Source: Eriocheir sinensis
Lineage: Eukaryota; Arthropoda; Malacostraca; Decapoda; Varunidae
Length of the DNA stretch: 64,000 nucleotides
Assembly (NCBI RefSeq): GCF_024679095.1
Contig: NC_066531.1
Location: 5,778,261 to 5,842,260, forward strand
Direction: 5' to 3'
A program made the translations under genes and the position numbers. How positions within the stretch are numbered: the first letter of the stretch is position 1; each line of letters begins with the position of its first letter. This document shows positions 23,095 to 35,149 of this stretch, in pieces. The notes beneath the pieces are model-generated. The model was given only the letters and a program-made list of their open reading frames with translations. It was not told the DNA's origin and made no database searches.

Positions 23095-23405
23095 CAGCAA
23101 ATGATGAAGCAGTGGCAGGTGTCATTGGGCTAGCAGATGACAAGCAGGGTTTGGAAGCCATAGGGGCTGTGTGGATGATGAAGCAGTGGCTGTGTCATTG
23201 GGCCAGCAGATGATGAAGCAGTGGCTGGTGTCATAGGGCCAGCAGATGATGAAGAAGCAGTGGCAGGGTGTCATTGGGCCAGCAGATGATGCAATAGTGG
23301 TTGGAAACATTGGCCCAGCAGATGATGAAGCAGTGGTGTCATTAACAGCAGATGATGAAGTAGTGGTTGGTGTTATAGGCCAGCAGATATTGAAGCAGTG
23401 GCTGC
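23095..23405. repeat. 36-bp minisatellite, about 8 units
   Basis: Unit GGGCCAGCAGATGATGAAGC + AGTGGCTGGTGTCATT. The unit length is a multiple of three, and the minus frame reads GPMTPATASS-like repeats. The matching place in the third copy (54,340-54,435) has only two to three units. Confidence 0.9.
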
Positions 23406-24240
23406 TGCCGGAGCAGTTAATGTTATCTTTTCCATAAGTAATGAACAATGTGCTGATGTATTCTAGCAATATTGATAACGTATCTACAAAGAATATGAAT
23501 TAAGGGTGATTACTAAATTGTTTTAATGAGAATATAAAAGCTTTTTGCCAAAACATACAGGCCAGTAAACATTTCACTGCTGCCGACTGTTGCTGTTCTA
23601 TCCTAGCACATCATATGTCAATGCTGAATGGCTCTGGTACCCCTTCAAATACATGAGACGAGTAGCTCACGATGTCATACACCAAGTTTATCTACCACAG
23701 TTAATGTCATAGTTATATAGGCAGGCGCCTGCGTATCTGTGGTGCCACACGTGTGGGGGCACCCAGGTGCTGGGGGAAATGTCATTTTTATGAAACGGCA
23801 GGGGTAAAACAGTGCATGCTGTGAGGCCTTGGGTTGGAAGTTCTGTCTAAACTGTGCAGATAATCCCCCACAGTGAGGGCCTTTTTATCAGGGGCTGTGC
23901 AGCTGAGAGTGGTGTACATGAGTGTGAGAGTAAGTGTGCTCTGTCTTGGCTAAAACCTCTACTGGGAGAAGACAAATCAAGGTATTTAGATAGGATTGAT
24001 AGTCATTATTAGATGAATATTAAAAAATTAGATATCAAATATGTGTTCACTGCTATGAACTTATTAATTTTAAGCTGAAATAAAGGCATTGTGGCCAGTA
24101 TAGCTGCATTCTCAGAGCATAAAAATAATATAAGTTTTACATTTAAAGACATAACAACTAAAAAAAATTACCAGTCTGCTGCTGCTGATTCTTGCACTTG
24201 GCAATGTGAGGTTTTGATTTTTGTTGTATTGTTTTGGTTG
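23406..24240. other. No gene seen; segment shared with the third copy
   Basis: Shared with 53,110-53,870. Includes GGGGCACCCAGGTGCTGGGG (23,756-23,775), which is partly self-complementary with its flank. A 62-codon plus ORF (24,091-24,279) shares a MASIAAF-EH / NISFT / KDITTKKN core with the minus ORF at 53,050-53,265. Conservation of the DNA explains this equally well. Confidence 0.45.
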
Positions 24241-26110
24241 CATGTTGTACCAACGTACCACTGTCAGGGTATAAAATGAAGCAAGTTTCTTAATCGTTTC
24301 ACTATGGCATGCTTTTTATTTATCATACCTTTCCAATAACATTTAATACATGCTGTGATGGAAAGTTAAAGCAGTACCGGTATTTTATTTATATGCATCA
24401 TAAGACATTAACTTTTTAGTTGTTGGGTGAACATGTATTACAAATACTACTTTCTTTCATTACCTACTTTCTAAAATGCTTTTCTCATTACCTACTTCTT
24501 TCTAAAATGCTTTTCTCTAAGTAGGATGATATTACACAATACAGCTATACAAAAAAAAAAAATCAAAGCATTAATCTTAATTCCATTCTCTTTGAGTAAC
24601 TTCTAACCTTTACATTATATATCACCATGAAACTGTTTGACCAATGCTATCAAAAATAATATTTTAATCTTACTTTTACCATCTTCATCAAATCTACCTA
24701 TTCTGACATAGTGCTTAACATAAAACACTGTAAAAAAAAAAAAAAAGGGATGAGAGTTCACATGCCCAACCCCCAAATTTCAAAAAAAAAAATTCAAATA
24801 GGAATAAATAAAATAACAGGTGGAAATATGACATTGACTCTCTTTATACTAACTTCTTTCCAATCCCTCAATAAAACTTGGGGACCTACCATGTTAGGTT
24901 AGGGACGTGTTAGGTAGGACAGGTTTAGTAGGAGTTGCTTTAGTTATGTTATATTGTTGAGGGAGTAAAGTTGCAGCAGAAATGGCCAAGATGATGCTAT
25001 TCACATGGAGCAGAGGAAAAGTATGTCCTGTTTGGAAACTCTGTGGTTGTGTTTGTATACAAAAATACCCATTTGACGAGGTTAGGTTAGTTTGCAAAGG
25101 CAACTTGAATCATGGATATGTGAATATGTAACAAAAAAATAAATAAATAAAAGCGTTAACCTTAATTTCATTATCTTGAGTACATTCCAATCTTAACATT
25201 ATATCACCATAATCTGTTTGACCAATGCTATAAATATACTATATTTTAATCTTACTTTACTGTTCTCACGAAACCTACCTATTGCCACATAGTCTTGACA
25301 TAAAGTACTTGTAAAAGTGTCCACAGCTCACATGCCTAGCATCCCCCCCCACACACACACACAAAATATAAATAATAAACAAATAAAAATAAGTAAAGAA
25401 TAAAAAAAGGGCAAATATGCCCTCACTTATCTATACCAACCCCCTCTTCCCCCAACAAACTTGGTGGCATGTTAAGTTAGGGATGTGTTCGGGTAGGGAC
25501 GGGCAGGTTTGGTACTCTGGGGACCTACCATGTTAGTGTTAGGATGTGTTAGGTAGACAGGTTTAGCAGGAGTTGGTTTAGTTATGCGTTATATTGTTGA
25601 GGGAGTGGGGTTGCAGCAGAAATGTGGTCATGATGATGCTATTCACGTGGAGCAGTAGGAAAAAGTATGTTCTGTTTGGAAACTGTGGTTGTGTGTTTGT
25701 AAACACAAAATACCCATTTGACGTGAGGTTAGGTTATTTGGTGTTACTTGAATCATGAATATGTGAATATGTAACAAAAAATAAAAGCATTAACCTTTAA
25801 TTTCATTATCTTGAGTACATTCCAATCTAACATTATATCACTCATAATCTGTTTGACCAATGCTATAAATATACTATTTTAATCTTACCTTACCATTCCT
25901 CACAAAACCTACCTATTCCCATATAGTCTTGACATAAAGTACTTGCAAAAGTGTCCATAGGCTGGCATGCCTAGCAATAATTCCCCCCCAATAAAAAAAT
26001 ATTAAAACAAATAAAATAAAATGAATAAAAAACAGGGCAATATCCCTTAACTATCTATACTCAACCCCTTCTTCCCCAACAAACTTGGCATGTTGGGTTA
26101 GGATGTGCTC
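24240..26110 (-). repeat. Tandem array, about 3 units of ~600 bp (middle copy)
   Basis: Inverted relative to 18,905-20,700. Unit boundaries lie at about 24,890 (CATGTTAGGTTAGGGACG), 25,500 and 26,105. Each unit has TTAGGTTAGG-type words, the arthropod telomere motif twice in a row, but never a longer run. Confidence 0.9.
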
Positions 26111-26149
26111 GGTAGGTAGTCGGTAGTCGATAACTCAAATAAATAAGCG

Positions 26150-26640
26150 GAGTTCATGGCGGTGTGGCCCTGGGCCCTCACTCTCACTGGCACAGGTCAA
26201 TATCACGCACGGAATGCGTGGCGGCTGGCCGTTACGCCAATTCGGCTTGTACACTGCTTCTTTTCGCTATTTCCCCTGTTTCCACAAAATCCTACTCTGC
26301 GCCATGTTACTGTTGCAGGTACTTGTCGACACTTTGTAATCATTGGATAGACAAACACCTGAATAAAAAGTCCGTATATTCTACGGAAAGTAACAGAGAA
26401 CGAACTAGAGTACGTGCGTACGCGATACAGAGACGGGGTGAACTGGGCCCTCGAGGCACTGCTAAAACGGGGCTCACAACGGTCAAAACCGCTGACACTG
26501 CGGGATTAGTGTTGCTCCAGGCAAGGCGTGCCGCCTATATTCAGAACCAACATTACCCACAATGACCATCCTGCCAATCAGGCAAACCCTGTATCGCGGA
26601 AGACCATTGGCCTATCCCTCATGGATCCGTGACTAGCTAA
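26150..26640. promoter_or_regulatory. GC-rich, CpG-bearing block, promoter-like
   Basis: Mirror of 18,350-18,835. Contains GTACGTGCGTACGCGATAC near 26,410 and, on the minus strand, ATGGCGCAGAGTAGGATTTT as a possible first codon context. It lies between the satellite array and the MADF-type gene. No TATA box or function can be asserted. Confidence 0.35.
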
Positions 26641-27374
26641 AAATTATGTTAATGGTGTTTGGTCTAAAAGCGGCATTCCATGGCAAGTTGATAGGCTTGG
26701 ATAAAGCGTATATAGTAAGTGACATAATGTAATTGGCGGTGGTTTTTCGTAGTTTTAAACATTTACAAATGTAAAGAAAACATTGTAAAACCGCAGTTGT
26801 AATTCGTAAAATTATTTTTTGAGATGTGCCATTGCTTACTATCTAAAAATTGCGAGAAACCGTCGTCAATGGTGAACCTTCCAAACCCTGTTAAAACCCC
26901 CTGACGTATGTTACTTAAACATCAGTAGTCGAACATTTTTGAAATTTTATTGCATAAGTAGTAGGCTACGCGGATTTAACTATTTCGATTTTTCTCCAAT
27001 ATCATTTTTTGTTGTATTATCATTATTATTATTAGCTACCTATTATTATGAATGTTAAGCAACAAAAGATTATTTTTAAGATATTAATAACGATAACAAA
27101 ACTCAATGACTATCATCAAAACTATTATTCTCCACTTCTCTAATTAAATAAATATAATCCACTTCCGAAATAATAGGCTAATCTTCAATAAATTATACAG
27201 TATAGGCTAGTCTTTGGCGCGAGGCCTTGGTAAATCTTTAAATCTAAAATTGTATGTGTTAAAGTTATATACATTGTGCAAATAACAAAATGTTATAGTT
27301 CATGTCCTTCTAGCTCAGTATTTCACTTGCGAACACTACTTATGCATGTCATTTTAACTTTAGTTTATATTTAC
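26641..27374. other. No gene seen; downstream of the MADF-type exons
   Basis: AT-rich; mirrors 17,722-18,345. Later exons of the minus-strand gene would be expected here or beyond, but I found none. Confidence 0.45.
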
Positions 27375-27710
27375 CGGTGACTGATAATACATCTGCCATT
27401 TCACGCAAAAGATTTTGGAAATCTGGGTGACCTTTTTTGCACATAGGAGCAGGTCGGGCAGGCAACAACCTGATAAATTCTTTGGTGTTCATCTGGTAAG
27501 AATGACAGAAAAATGTAACGATTTACATGGCTGTGTGGGTCACTGATGATTGTGTATAGGATCAGAATATCACCAAATTAGCTTTTCTCAACATACGGCT
27601 ATTATATATCGTTAAATTGTACCTCAATCTCATGCAATAATCTGGTCAGTTTTGTTAAAATTTTTGCTTCAGCAATAAAAACTTACCTTGTAGATAGCTT
27701 CCTTGGCCAT
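27375..27710 (-). CDS. MADF-type DNA-binding protein, first two exons
   Basis: Exon 1 (27,710-27,687) reads MAKEAIYK and ends at a GTAAGT donor in phase 0. Exon 2 (27,492-27,375) follows an ...ACCAG acceptor and reads MNTKEFIRLLPARPAPMCKK, then GHPDFQNLLREMADVLSVT, before a GTAAAT donor. EFIRLL-ARP---KKGHPDFQN resembles the start of MADF domains (helix, then W/-x-HPDY), which bind DNA in transposon-derived and regulatory proteins. The expected tryptophan after the ARP block is missing. Exon 2 might itself be the true start, as it begins with Met. The remaining domain exons are not found, so the gene is partial or dead. The mirror copy at 17,411-17,721 is frameshifted while its splice sites persist. 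Both the assignment and the exon junction are inferences from open frame and splice signals. Confidence 0.5.
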
Positions 27711-27865
27711 AGTTGATTGAATGGTGGAGCCGTGGAGGACCGCTAGCTACGCTGCTCTGCTTGAAGTGTAAACACCCAAGGTCTGTACATTCAAAACTAT
27801 GTAAAATTAATAAGCTGCTACTAACTGCAATTGCTCTGCCTTGCTCTTGCTTGTAGTGTGAAATC

Positions 27866-28268
27866 AAACCTCAAGGCTCTTCGTCTCATTATTAGCTCTC
27901 CTTCTTACTACCAGCCTCTTAACTTAAATTCCGCCGCCATGCTGCTTCTGTTTCTATCTTTATCGATATTTTCATGTTGTCTACTCTTCTGAACTTGCTA
28001 ACTGTATGCTCCCCTCCCGCGGACTCCGCTGCACACGACTTTCAACTCATGCTCATTACTATACTATCTAAATTCCCTCATGCAAGAGTTAACCAGCATT
28101 CCATTCTTTCATCCCCTTCACTGGTACACCCTGGAACAGTCTTTCTTCGTTTACATTTCTCCTGTCTATGACTTGACTCTCTACTTTTTACTTTAGTGGG
28201 AGCGGCGAGTAGCGGGCTTTTTTTGTACTATTTTGTTGCCCTCTGAGCCGCATCCTTTGATGTAAAAA
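27866..28268 (+). pseudogene. LINE-A 3' end, truncated copy
   Basis: Begins in CAAGGCTCTTCGTCTCATTA and reads the LINE-A C-terminus in several frames: LLNLLTVCSP, then YTIQ-like and FIPFTG-like blocks. It ends in ATGTAAAAAATG, a short A-rich tail. This is a 5'-truncated retrotransposed copy. Its 3' end abuts the gypsy fragment directly, so one was inserted at the edge of the other. Confidence 0.8.
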
Positions 28269-28269
28269 A

Positions 28270-29060
28270 TGAGCCTGACCGTGAAGTCACAGAGATAGTA
28301 GTGCAAAAAGTCTCTCTTGTCCCGGCCATTATCCATAATTTACATTCCTCCCCACATGCCGGCGATCCGGGGAAAGATAGGTGTCTCGACCAGGCTAGAC
28401 TGGAATACTATTAGCCTATAATGCGCAAGGACATCCACACTTTCATAGATAAATACCAGTCTTGTGCTGAAAACAAAGGTTCTTTAAAGTCACAGGTGCC
28501 TGTTCTAAGTTATCCAGTTCCCCAGAACCATGCAACACTGTAGCGATTGGACTTGTTAAAACTGGGCCACTTCACCTCTGAAGACCACCGGTACCTACTA
28601 GTAGTCATTGATCACTTTAGCAGATTTTCGGTACTGGTGCCACTCAAGGATAAATCAGCCAAGACAGTAACAACAGCGCTAATTGATGAGGTGTTCTGTA
28701 AGTTCAACACACCAAAGGTAAGCATATTGTCGGACAACGGCAACGGAAATTAATAATTACATTTGCAGTGAAATTTGCCGTCAATTTGAGATCCGTAATG
28801 CAATATTAAGGTTGGCGGTGGCACCCTAAGTTCCAACGGCATGGTGGAGAGACAAAACAAAACTCCTTCGTTCCCTGGTTTGCGATGTTTCTTTCTCCTA
28901 GCAAAAGTGGATGCCCCAAGCAGCAGCATCACTAAATTCTTTCCTTACACTCCTCAATTCTAAATAATTCTGACTGGACTGAAAATCCGGCGGAAACAGA
29001 TATTGATAAATCTTGGGGGCCTTTCACATTAATATTGAACAATGCCATAAGCATATGTGT
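28270..29060 (+). pseudogene. Ty3/gypsy integrase fragment
   Basis: An integrase inserts retrotransposon DNA into chromosomes. The visible core is 28,547-28,753: DLLKLGHFTSEDHRYLLVVI, DHFSRFSVLVPLKDKSAKTV, then ALIDEVFCKFNTPK and SDNG. These are the first catalytic Asp (in VVIDHFSR) and the second (SDNG) of the rve fold. Upstream (28,310-28,480) are decayed parts of the zinc-binding H2C2 domain and the DVQ-FIDKYQSC linker. Downstream pieces of the NGMVER and third-acid region are out of frame. No LTR, protease or RT is nearby, so only a pol 3' fragment remains. Confidence 0.85.
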
Positions 29061-29069
29061 ACCGCTCTA

Positions 29070-30790
29070 TCGTAACAGACGTTCAGCTTTAAAGAAGAAA
29101 CCCAAAGGAATAACGAAATTCAAAAATAGCCTATCTCTCTAAAAAACGCGTATACAGTAGATACATATCATTTCAAGTGAGGCTGACAAAACAGAGTTGG
29201 ACAGAATTCGCCGCGAAACCAAGACACATTAATGAAACGAAGCAAGAAAAATCTTGAAGAATATATAGCGGAAACGAGTAAATCTAATCCTAAAGATTTT
29301 TTTTAGCTATGTAAATAATAAAAAGTCACCACTTGTGGTATCGGACCGCTTACAATGATAATGGAAACCATACACAGAACGATGGAAAATTAAATGGCTA
29401 TAATCCTAAATAACTTTTTTTGCATCCGTCTTTACCGATTTTAAGATTGTTTAACATCTCAACTGCCGGAGGTTAGAAGGACCGAAAAGATGTTAAGTGG
29501 GGTGCTCATCATAGAAAGTGACATTTAACGGCACAATTGAAAAGATTAAAGTAAGCAAAGCTCTTGGTCCAGACAAAATTACCTCTAGGGTCTTAAAAGA
29601 AATCAAACATCAAATTTGTAAACCGCTCTACATCATATTCAATAAATCTTTAATAGCTGAACAGTTCCGTTTGATTGACGGAAACTTGCAAATGTCACAA
29701 TTCAATTTTCAGAAAGGGGGAAAGTCTCATCCAGGAAACTATCGACCAATTAGCCTGACATCGATTGTTTGTGTTAATGGAGATCACATCATATTCGCAA
29801 TAATATGGTGAAATTCTTCGAAGAAATAATATAATAAATAATTCGCAACATGGCTTCCCGTAATAAACGTTCGTGTTTAACTAACTTACTTGATTTTTTC
29901 ATTATATATTTGAGGTCTTCGATGAAAAGCAGAACAGTAGATATCATATATCTGGATTTTCAAAGGCATTTGATAAGGTCCCCACCAACGATTGCCTCAA
30001 AGCACGGTATCACGGGTAACATTCACAATTGTTTGCGGACTGGCTCTGAGCGGAAACAAAGAGTAGTTCTAAACGGTGTTACATCTAACTGGCGCTGATG
30101 TCAGAAGTGGCGCACTAAAATTCCAAGGATCAGGTGCTTGGGCCCCATGCTCTCTTAATTTATGTTAATGATATCGATGATGGGCTCACTTGCAAAGTAT
30201 CAAAACTTGCTGACGACACAAAAAAATTGCTAGTAAAGTGAATCCTGCGACACTCGACGAAGAAGCTTTTTACAATCAGATCTAGATCGACTTGTACGTT
30301 GGGCCGATCAATGGCAAATGAAATTCTAACGTTGACAAAATGTAAAGCGTTGCACATCGAAAAATAACAATCGCGTTCGGCACGTAATAATAACAATGGC
30401 CAACAACTTTCTGGCAGTAAGTAAAGAAAGGATCTTATAATTACTATATCAAGCGATTTAAATCCCCTGGTCAGCATTGTTCAGAGGTAGTTAAAACTGC
30501 AAACAAATTGGTTGGCTTCATCGGACGAGTCTTAATAATAAATCGGAAAAAGTAATATTAAAACTGTATAATTCGTTGGTTCGACCTCGTCTAGAGTATC
30601 TGTGTAAGCAGTTTTGGTCTCCTATTACAGAAAAGACATAGAAAAGTTGGAACGGGTTCAACGAAGAGTAAACAAAGATGACCCTAGTTTGAGAGAAATT
30701 TATCATATGAACAAAGGCTTAAAGAAGTAAATTTATTCAGCTTATCAAACGAAGAATGCGAGGCGATCACAGCTGGTATCTACGTGCACA
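29070..30790 (+). pseudogene. CR1-like LINE reverse transcriptase
   Basis: Order along the plus strand: linker with KDFFSYVNNKKSPL-type coding (29,290-29,345); IKVSKALGPDKITSRVLKEI (29,548 on), the N-terminal RT region; GNYRPISLTSIV; RNKRSCLTNLLDFF; VDIIYLDFQRHLI (motif A, Asp present); ERKQRVVLNGV; YVNDIDDGLTCKVSKLADDT (motif C, with L for the usual F/Y before ADD); and thumb blocks to NKLVGFIGRV and RPRLEY. At least six frame changes. Clade is judged from these motifs as CR1/Rex-like within the jockey group. The endonuclease part is absent, so it is a 5'-truncated dead copy. Confidence 0.85.
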
Positions 30791-30799
30791 TATCCTTCA

Positions 30800-31700
30800 G
30801 GGCTACGCGGGACTTTCTCCTTACTCTATGCCTTTTACCACCTTTTCCTTACGCTGCCAACGGTTTCCTCTGTATTCGCTCCACATTCCCCAGCCCAATC
30901 ATCTTGATTTCTGGTGACTTCATGCATATTTTCTTCTCTACGCCTTCCGGTCTTGCCAATATATTCTGTCATACGTCTTTTCTCCCATTCGCACCGCTGT
31001 TCTTCGCTATTATGCCCGCGCGTTCTTTCACTCGCGTAGGGTGGCCATTCTCTGCATCTCCACGGACACTCCCTTTCCTGTTGTTTCGTATTCATGTATG
31101 CTTCGCCCATGTGCCATCAACAAGTGTATCATTGATAATTCTTCATTTTCGGAGGCAAGTCTTCACAGTCGCCTGCCAAACTGGCCGGCCTCAAACGTCA
31201 TCGCCATAGGAGCGTATGTTGTCCCTGATTCGTGCCTCGTAACGTCGCAGGCCGTTGTCACGCATCCGTCGAGGCGCCACCCTCTGGTTGGAAAAATCTC
31301 ACTTTCCCGGTCTCCGTAAAGCCGCCAACACCACCTCCAGTTCCCCGACGGTGCGCAACATTCCCTCCCCGAAGTTCGAGCTCCTCCAGGAAATCAACTC
31401 TACCCTACTCAAGCACCATCTCCTTATGAGAGTACACCCCTATGTACTGTACCCGTACCTTAGTGTCGCTTCATCACCTTTGGCACTGATCCTACTCTGT
31501 ATAACGTTCGTGGTCTTTGTCTTTTGTCTTTGATAGCCTTTGTATATTATACCTGCATGACCTACATTCTTTACCATTCTTCGTTTTACAAATACTTTTA
31601 TGTACCACCCACGTGCATCCATTGCCCAAGGTTAGGATTCATACCATTAGGTTAAGTTAACTTTGCTTGCCTGAACGAATGTCACTTCGCTTGACTTCAT
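30800..31700. other. Unrecognised block, right-arm copy
   Basis: Mirror of 13,700-14,460. Plus ORFs of 141, 92, 92 and 65 codons share islands with the left arm but no continuous frame. It lies immediately after the CR1-like 3' end, so it could be that element's 3' UTR, an older insertion, or a decayed exon. No domain recognised. Confidence 0.4.
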
Positions 31701-31705
31701 GCCAA

Positions 31706-32051
31706 GGGGTAGGCGGTGGCTGAACAGATGGCAAGACGGCCTTCTGCGTTCAGGAGGACGCGAGCAACTTCGAGCGGTGCCACCAAGCTGATTTTCCAGC
31801 CGCCGCCGAGTAGCTTGTAATCCACCCACATGCTGTCCAGAAGACCACCTTCAACCCGGACTCTAGATTCTAGGATTAAAGATGAGCTCCAGGAGGCAGC
31901 ATGAGCCAATGCAAGATGGCGCCACTATAAACACTTGCCTGCGCCAGAACGGCTGGGGCGACCTCAGGACCCATCGGGAAGAAGCCTTGGACCGACCATC
32001 AGGATCCACTGGGAAGAAGCCCTACCGGCGTAAAAAAAAAAAAAAAAAAAA
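31706..32051 (+). repeat. SINE-B with poly(A) tail
   Basis: The tRNA-like head starts GGTAGGCGGTGGCTGAACAG and the body contains GATTTTCCAGCCGCC and GAGGCAGCATGAGCC. It ends in 19 A at 32,032-32,050. The structure (head, unrelated body, A tail) is that of a tRNA-derived SINE. Confidence 0.88.
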
Positions 32052-32479
32052 CGCTGTTCGTGCAACGCCATAATTCTCCCATGTTACTATCCATGTTACA
32101 CGTTTTGTCTCACACCACATTCCAATAACTTTCCGGGTGGTTTGACTTTATTGTATACTACCATATGTGTTCATAACCTTTTTATATGTTATATTTAATC
32201 AATATGTATATAACCAGTGTAAACTTCTATTTTATCATATATTTTAAGACTTCCATGGATGTCCCACATTTACCCTATTATTTCATTATGTACTAAGTTT
32301 AATATTACTACCGTGCATGTAGCCATTCAATTGTATTACTGCACCTTTTTTTAGGTATCAATATCGTCTACTTGTTCAATTTGAGGACAAATTGTCCGCG
32401 TAGCCGAGCCATGTTAGGCACGGAATTTTCCATCACTCACGCATCACGTGACAAGGCCCTGTATATGGATAGTGACTGT
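32052..32479. other. No gene seen
   Basis: AT-rich; mirrors 12,936-13,300. No conserved ORF. Confidence 0.5.
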
Positions 32480-33115
32480 GCGGTGGGGAAAAAAACTGGC
32501 GGAGACGATACAGAACGCCCAACCTCGAGGAAGCTGATTCAGTGATAGAAGAAATAAGTGAAGTTTCAGTTAAGATTTTGAGTTAAGGATAGACCGTGGA
32601 TGTTTATGTAGAAGAATGACAGCTGAGAGTTGTCGAAGGATAGGGAATACGTTTAAAAGATTATGTCGAGTTGAAAGATGGAGAAATTGAGTTAAGAACA
32701 TAAGAAGTTTAAGAGACATTGAAGCCCAAGAGGTTCTTTATGCCCCAATCGAAATACATAGCAAGGTCAGAGGTTGTCAGTGTTCTGCAGCCTCCTGTTC
32801 CAGAGAGTCTTGTAAATTCCTGTTGGGAGGCTCTTCTGTTTAAGAAGTTGAATAATGCAAAAGTAGAGGCGTCGGCATATGAGTGGGCATGAGAGTTTGT
32901 TGTCTAAAGAAGATCATTATTGATGAATATCAGAAAGAAGCAGGAGACAGGACAGAGACCTGTGGGACATCACAGTTGATAGGTTTAGGGGAAGAACAGT
33001 GTCCGTCCACAACATCAGAGATAGAACAGCCGGAAAGGAAACTGGAGAAAAAGGTATAGAGAGAAGGATAGAATATGTAGGAGGGTAGTTTAGAAAGCAA
33101 AGAGTTGTGCTAGAC
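32480..33115 (-). pseudogene. LINE-A reverse transcriptase fragment
   Basis: Minus strand covers LLSKLP / SFLS-SFRLF / VVDGHCSSPKP / the VPQ-SVLS motif and INNDL, then the YADD region (around 32,880) and thumb. Frameshifted throughout. Its upstream end touches the A-rich tail of the next LINE-A piece. Confidence 0.75.
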
Positions 33116-33139
33116 TTTAACGAAACGAAATTTTTTTTT

Positions 33140-33595
33140 ACGACAAAGGAGACAGCCCAAGGGCACAAAAAAAAGGAAACTAATTTCAAAAAGCCTGCTA
33201 CCTGCTGCCCCCCAAAAAAAAATCAAAAGAGGTGGCCGAAAGAGAGGTCAACTTCGAGGATACCTCTGAAAAAGTTCAAGTCGTAGGCAGGAGGAAATAT
33301 TACAGATGAAGGAAGATTGTTCCAGAGTTTACCAGGCGTGAGAGATGAAAGAGTGAAGATGTTGGTTAACTCTGCATAAGGGGTTTCGACAGTATAGGGA
33401 TGAGCATGAGTAGAAAGTCGTGGTGCAGCGGGGCCGCGGGAGGGGGGAAGCATGCAGTTAGCAGGTTCAGAAGAGCAGTCAGCGTGGAGATAGAAGATAG
33501 AAGATAGAAAGAGGCAACATCGTTGACGGAATTTAAGAGGTAGGAAGACTATCAGTAGGAGGAGGAGGCTGATGAGACGAAGAGCCTTAGACTCC
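33140..33595 (-). pseudogene. LINE-A 3' end
   Basis: Minus strand reads ESKALRLISLLLLLIVFLPL, then SSEPANCMLPPSRGPAAPRL, STHAHPYTVETPYAELTN and the YDLNFFRG terminus, with a 3' UTR ending in a TCGTAAAAAAAA-type tail. One frame is open for 124 codons (33,223-33,597). Confidence 0.8.
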
Positions 33596-33599
33596 ACTT

Positions 33600-35145
33600 C
33601 TGTTTAAGCGCGAGTTAACTATATAGTATGTATCGTGGATTATTTAAAAATACCAAAAAATCTGAATAGGCTATTCTTTAGCTCACTATCGTCGCTCGAG
33701 GCACAAAAAAACAGTTACTCAAGCCAAGTTTGTACCTCTACATTTGGCGATGTTAAGTGCACCCTATTGCACTTCAATGCAATAAGTGATACTGTTGTTA
33801 TTGATAAATGATTGATCATTTCGTTGTTTTATTTATTGGTAAACGAGAATATAAATGACCGATGCAAGGTTCTCCTCTTTAAAAATCTTTCTTGCATGAA
33901 AACCCTGCGAAATCAATCATAACTGAACTTTTTTTTTAAATTCTGTTTGTATTACAATATTTGCGGAGTACCTGCTTTGGGTGTATCAGTCTCGCCTTTG
34001 ACGTAATTTATCAAAAACATTAAAAAGTCAAGCATCTCGACAACCCGCCCTCCCCCTCAACACTAGGACGGCCAGGTGTTTGGGTCCGCTTCCAGCATAT
34101 TACACTCCGCCCTCAAATGACTGCTGCATTTTGTTTGGGGTGGTCCAAGACCTTGGGTCCAAGACCTTGTGCAGGACAATGGTGATGGCGTTTAAGGCTA
34201 GAGGTAGAGGGCGGAGTATCACACTGGAAACTGAAGCCAGTGTACCCCAGATGTAGTGCCAGGGGCCTATGTTAAGTTAAGAAAGGAATTTAAATTGATC
34301 ACAAGTAGGAGTGTTGTAAGTGTTAAGCATCATCCAAGTGTCAAGTCTCCTCCTCTGGTCAGACTTCCATCCCCTCTCTCCCCCATGCACCTGCATCCCG
34401 AGTTGGTCATCATATAGCCCTACTTCCCCTTGCGCGTCCGGGGGTGGTTGGGCCCTAAATACCCCTCCCTCTCCGCCGCTTGTATTTTTTTTCTTTATTT
34501 CGCTACCACCTCCCTTGTGTCCAACCATCCCCCCCTCTCCCCCATGGACCGGCATCCCCCATTGGTCATAATACTCCCCTACTCAGCGAGACTTAACGGG
34601 GGACCGTCCGGTAGTGATTTTACGAAAAAAAATATGGAAAATAAATTAAAGCCACTGAGAGATAATGTGGGCTGGACAATTATTTACCAGTGGCCGGTTT
34701 TGGAAAAAATATATATATTTAAAGGGCAAATTTAAAGATCCCGCGCACCCCCTGACTCACGTGAACGACAGCTGTTTTTTGTTTATACATCAATATTTAT
34801 GGTAAAATATTATTACACAGGTAATTATTATTATTTCTGATGCATTTTTTCGATAAGTCGCACGTCTGGCTGTGAAGCTAGGCATGAAAGCATAATGTGG
34901 AGCCGACGGCCTGCTCAGAACTCTCAGAGCGTCGTATGATGATAGATCCAGGAAGAACAGAGAAAATGCTCACAGACTCCAGCCAAACGATCAAAGAAAA
35001 AGCAGAAAATACGTGTCAGTGAAGGGGTATGCGGCTGGAAAATATTGATAAAACCTGGTGACAATGAGGAAGGTCGCGCCTTCTGAAACCCTAGTTCTTA
35101 GAACGATAATACTTTCTTTTTACGTGTTAGCCTATAGCGCTGATA
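33600..35145. other. No gene seen; C-rich block at 34,360-34,560
   Basis: Mirrors 10,500-12,015. The plus strand is pyrimidine/C-rich at 34,360-34,560 with repeated CTCTCCCCCATG words, so ORFs there (83-101 codons) are low-complexity shadows. Confidence 0.5.
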
Positions 35146-35149
35146 TGCT

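Larger units (their letters stand above)
22190..25500 (-). repeat. Middle copy of the three-copy segment
   Basis: Reverse complement of about 51,750-56,720. Anchors: 22,200-22,425 with 56,490-56,720; 22,430-22,535 with 55,250-55,370; SINE-A 22,555-22,790 with 54,706-54,960; minisatellite 23,095-23,405 with 54,340-54,435; 23,700-23,960 with 53,390-53,640. The third copy carries extra insertions at 53,880-54,250 and 55,371-56,485. Confidence 0.88.

Noticed and set aside
24890..24925. Interstitial telomere array
   Set aside because: Only one or two TTAGG words in a row per satellite unit; no true (TTAGG)n run.
28270..29060. Complete LTR retrotransposon or endogenous retrovirus
   Set aside because: Only the integrase part is visible. 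No LTRs, gag, protease or RT flank it.
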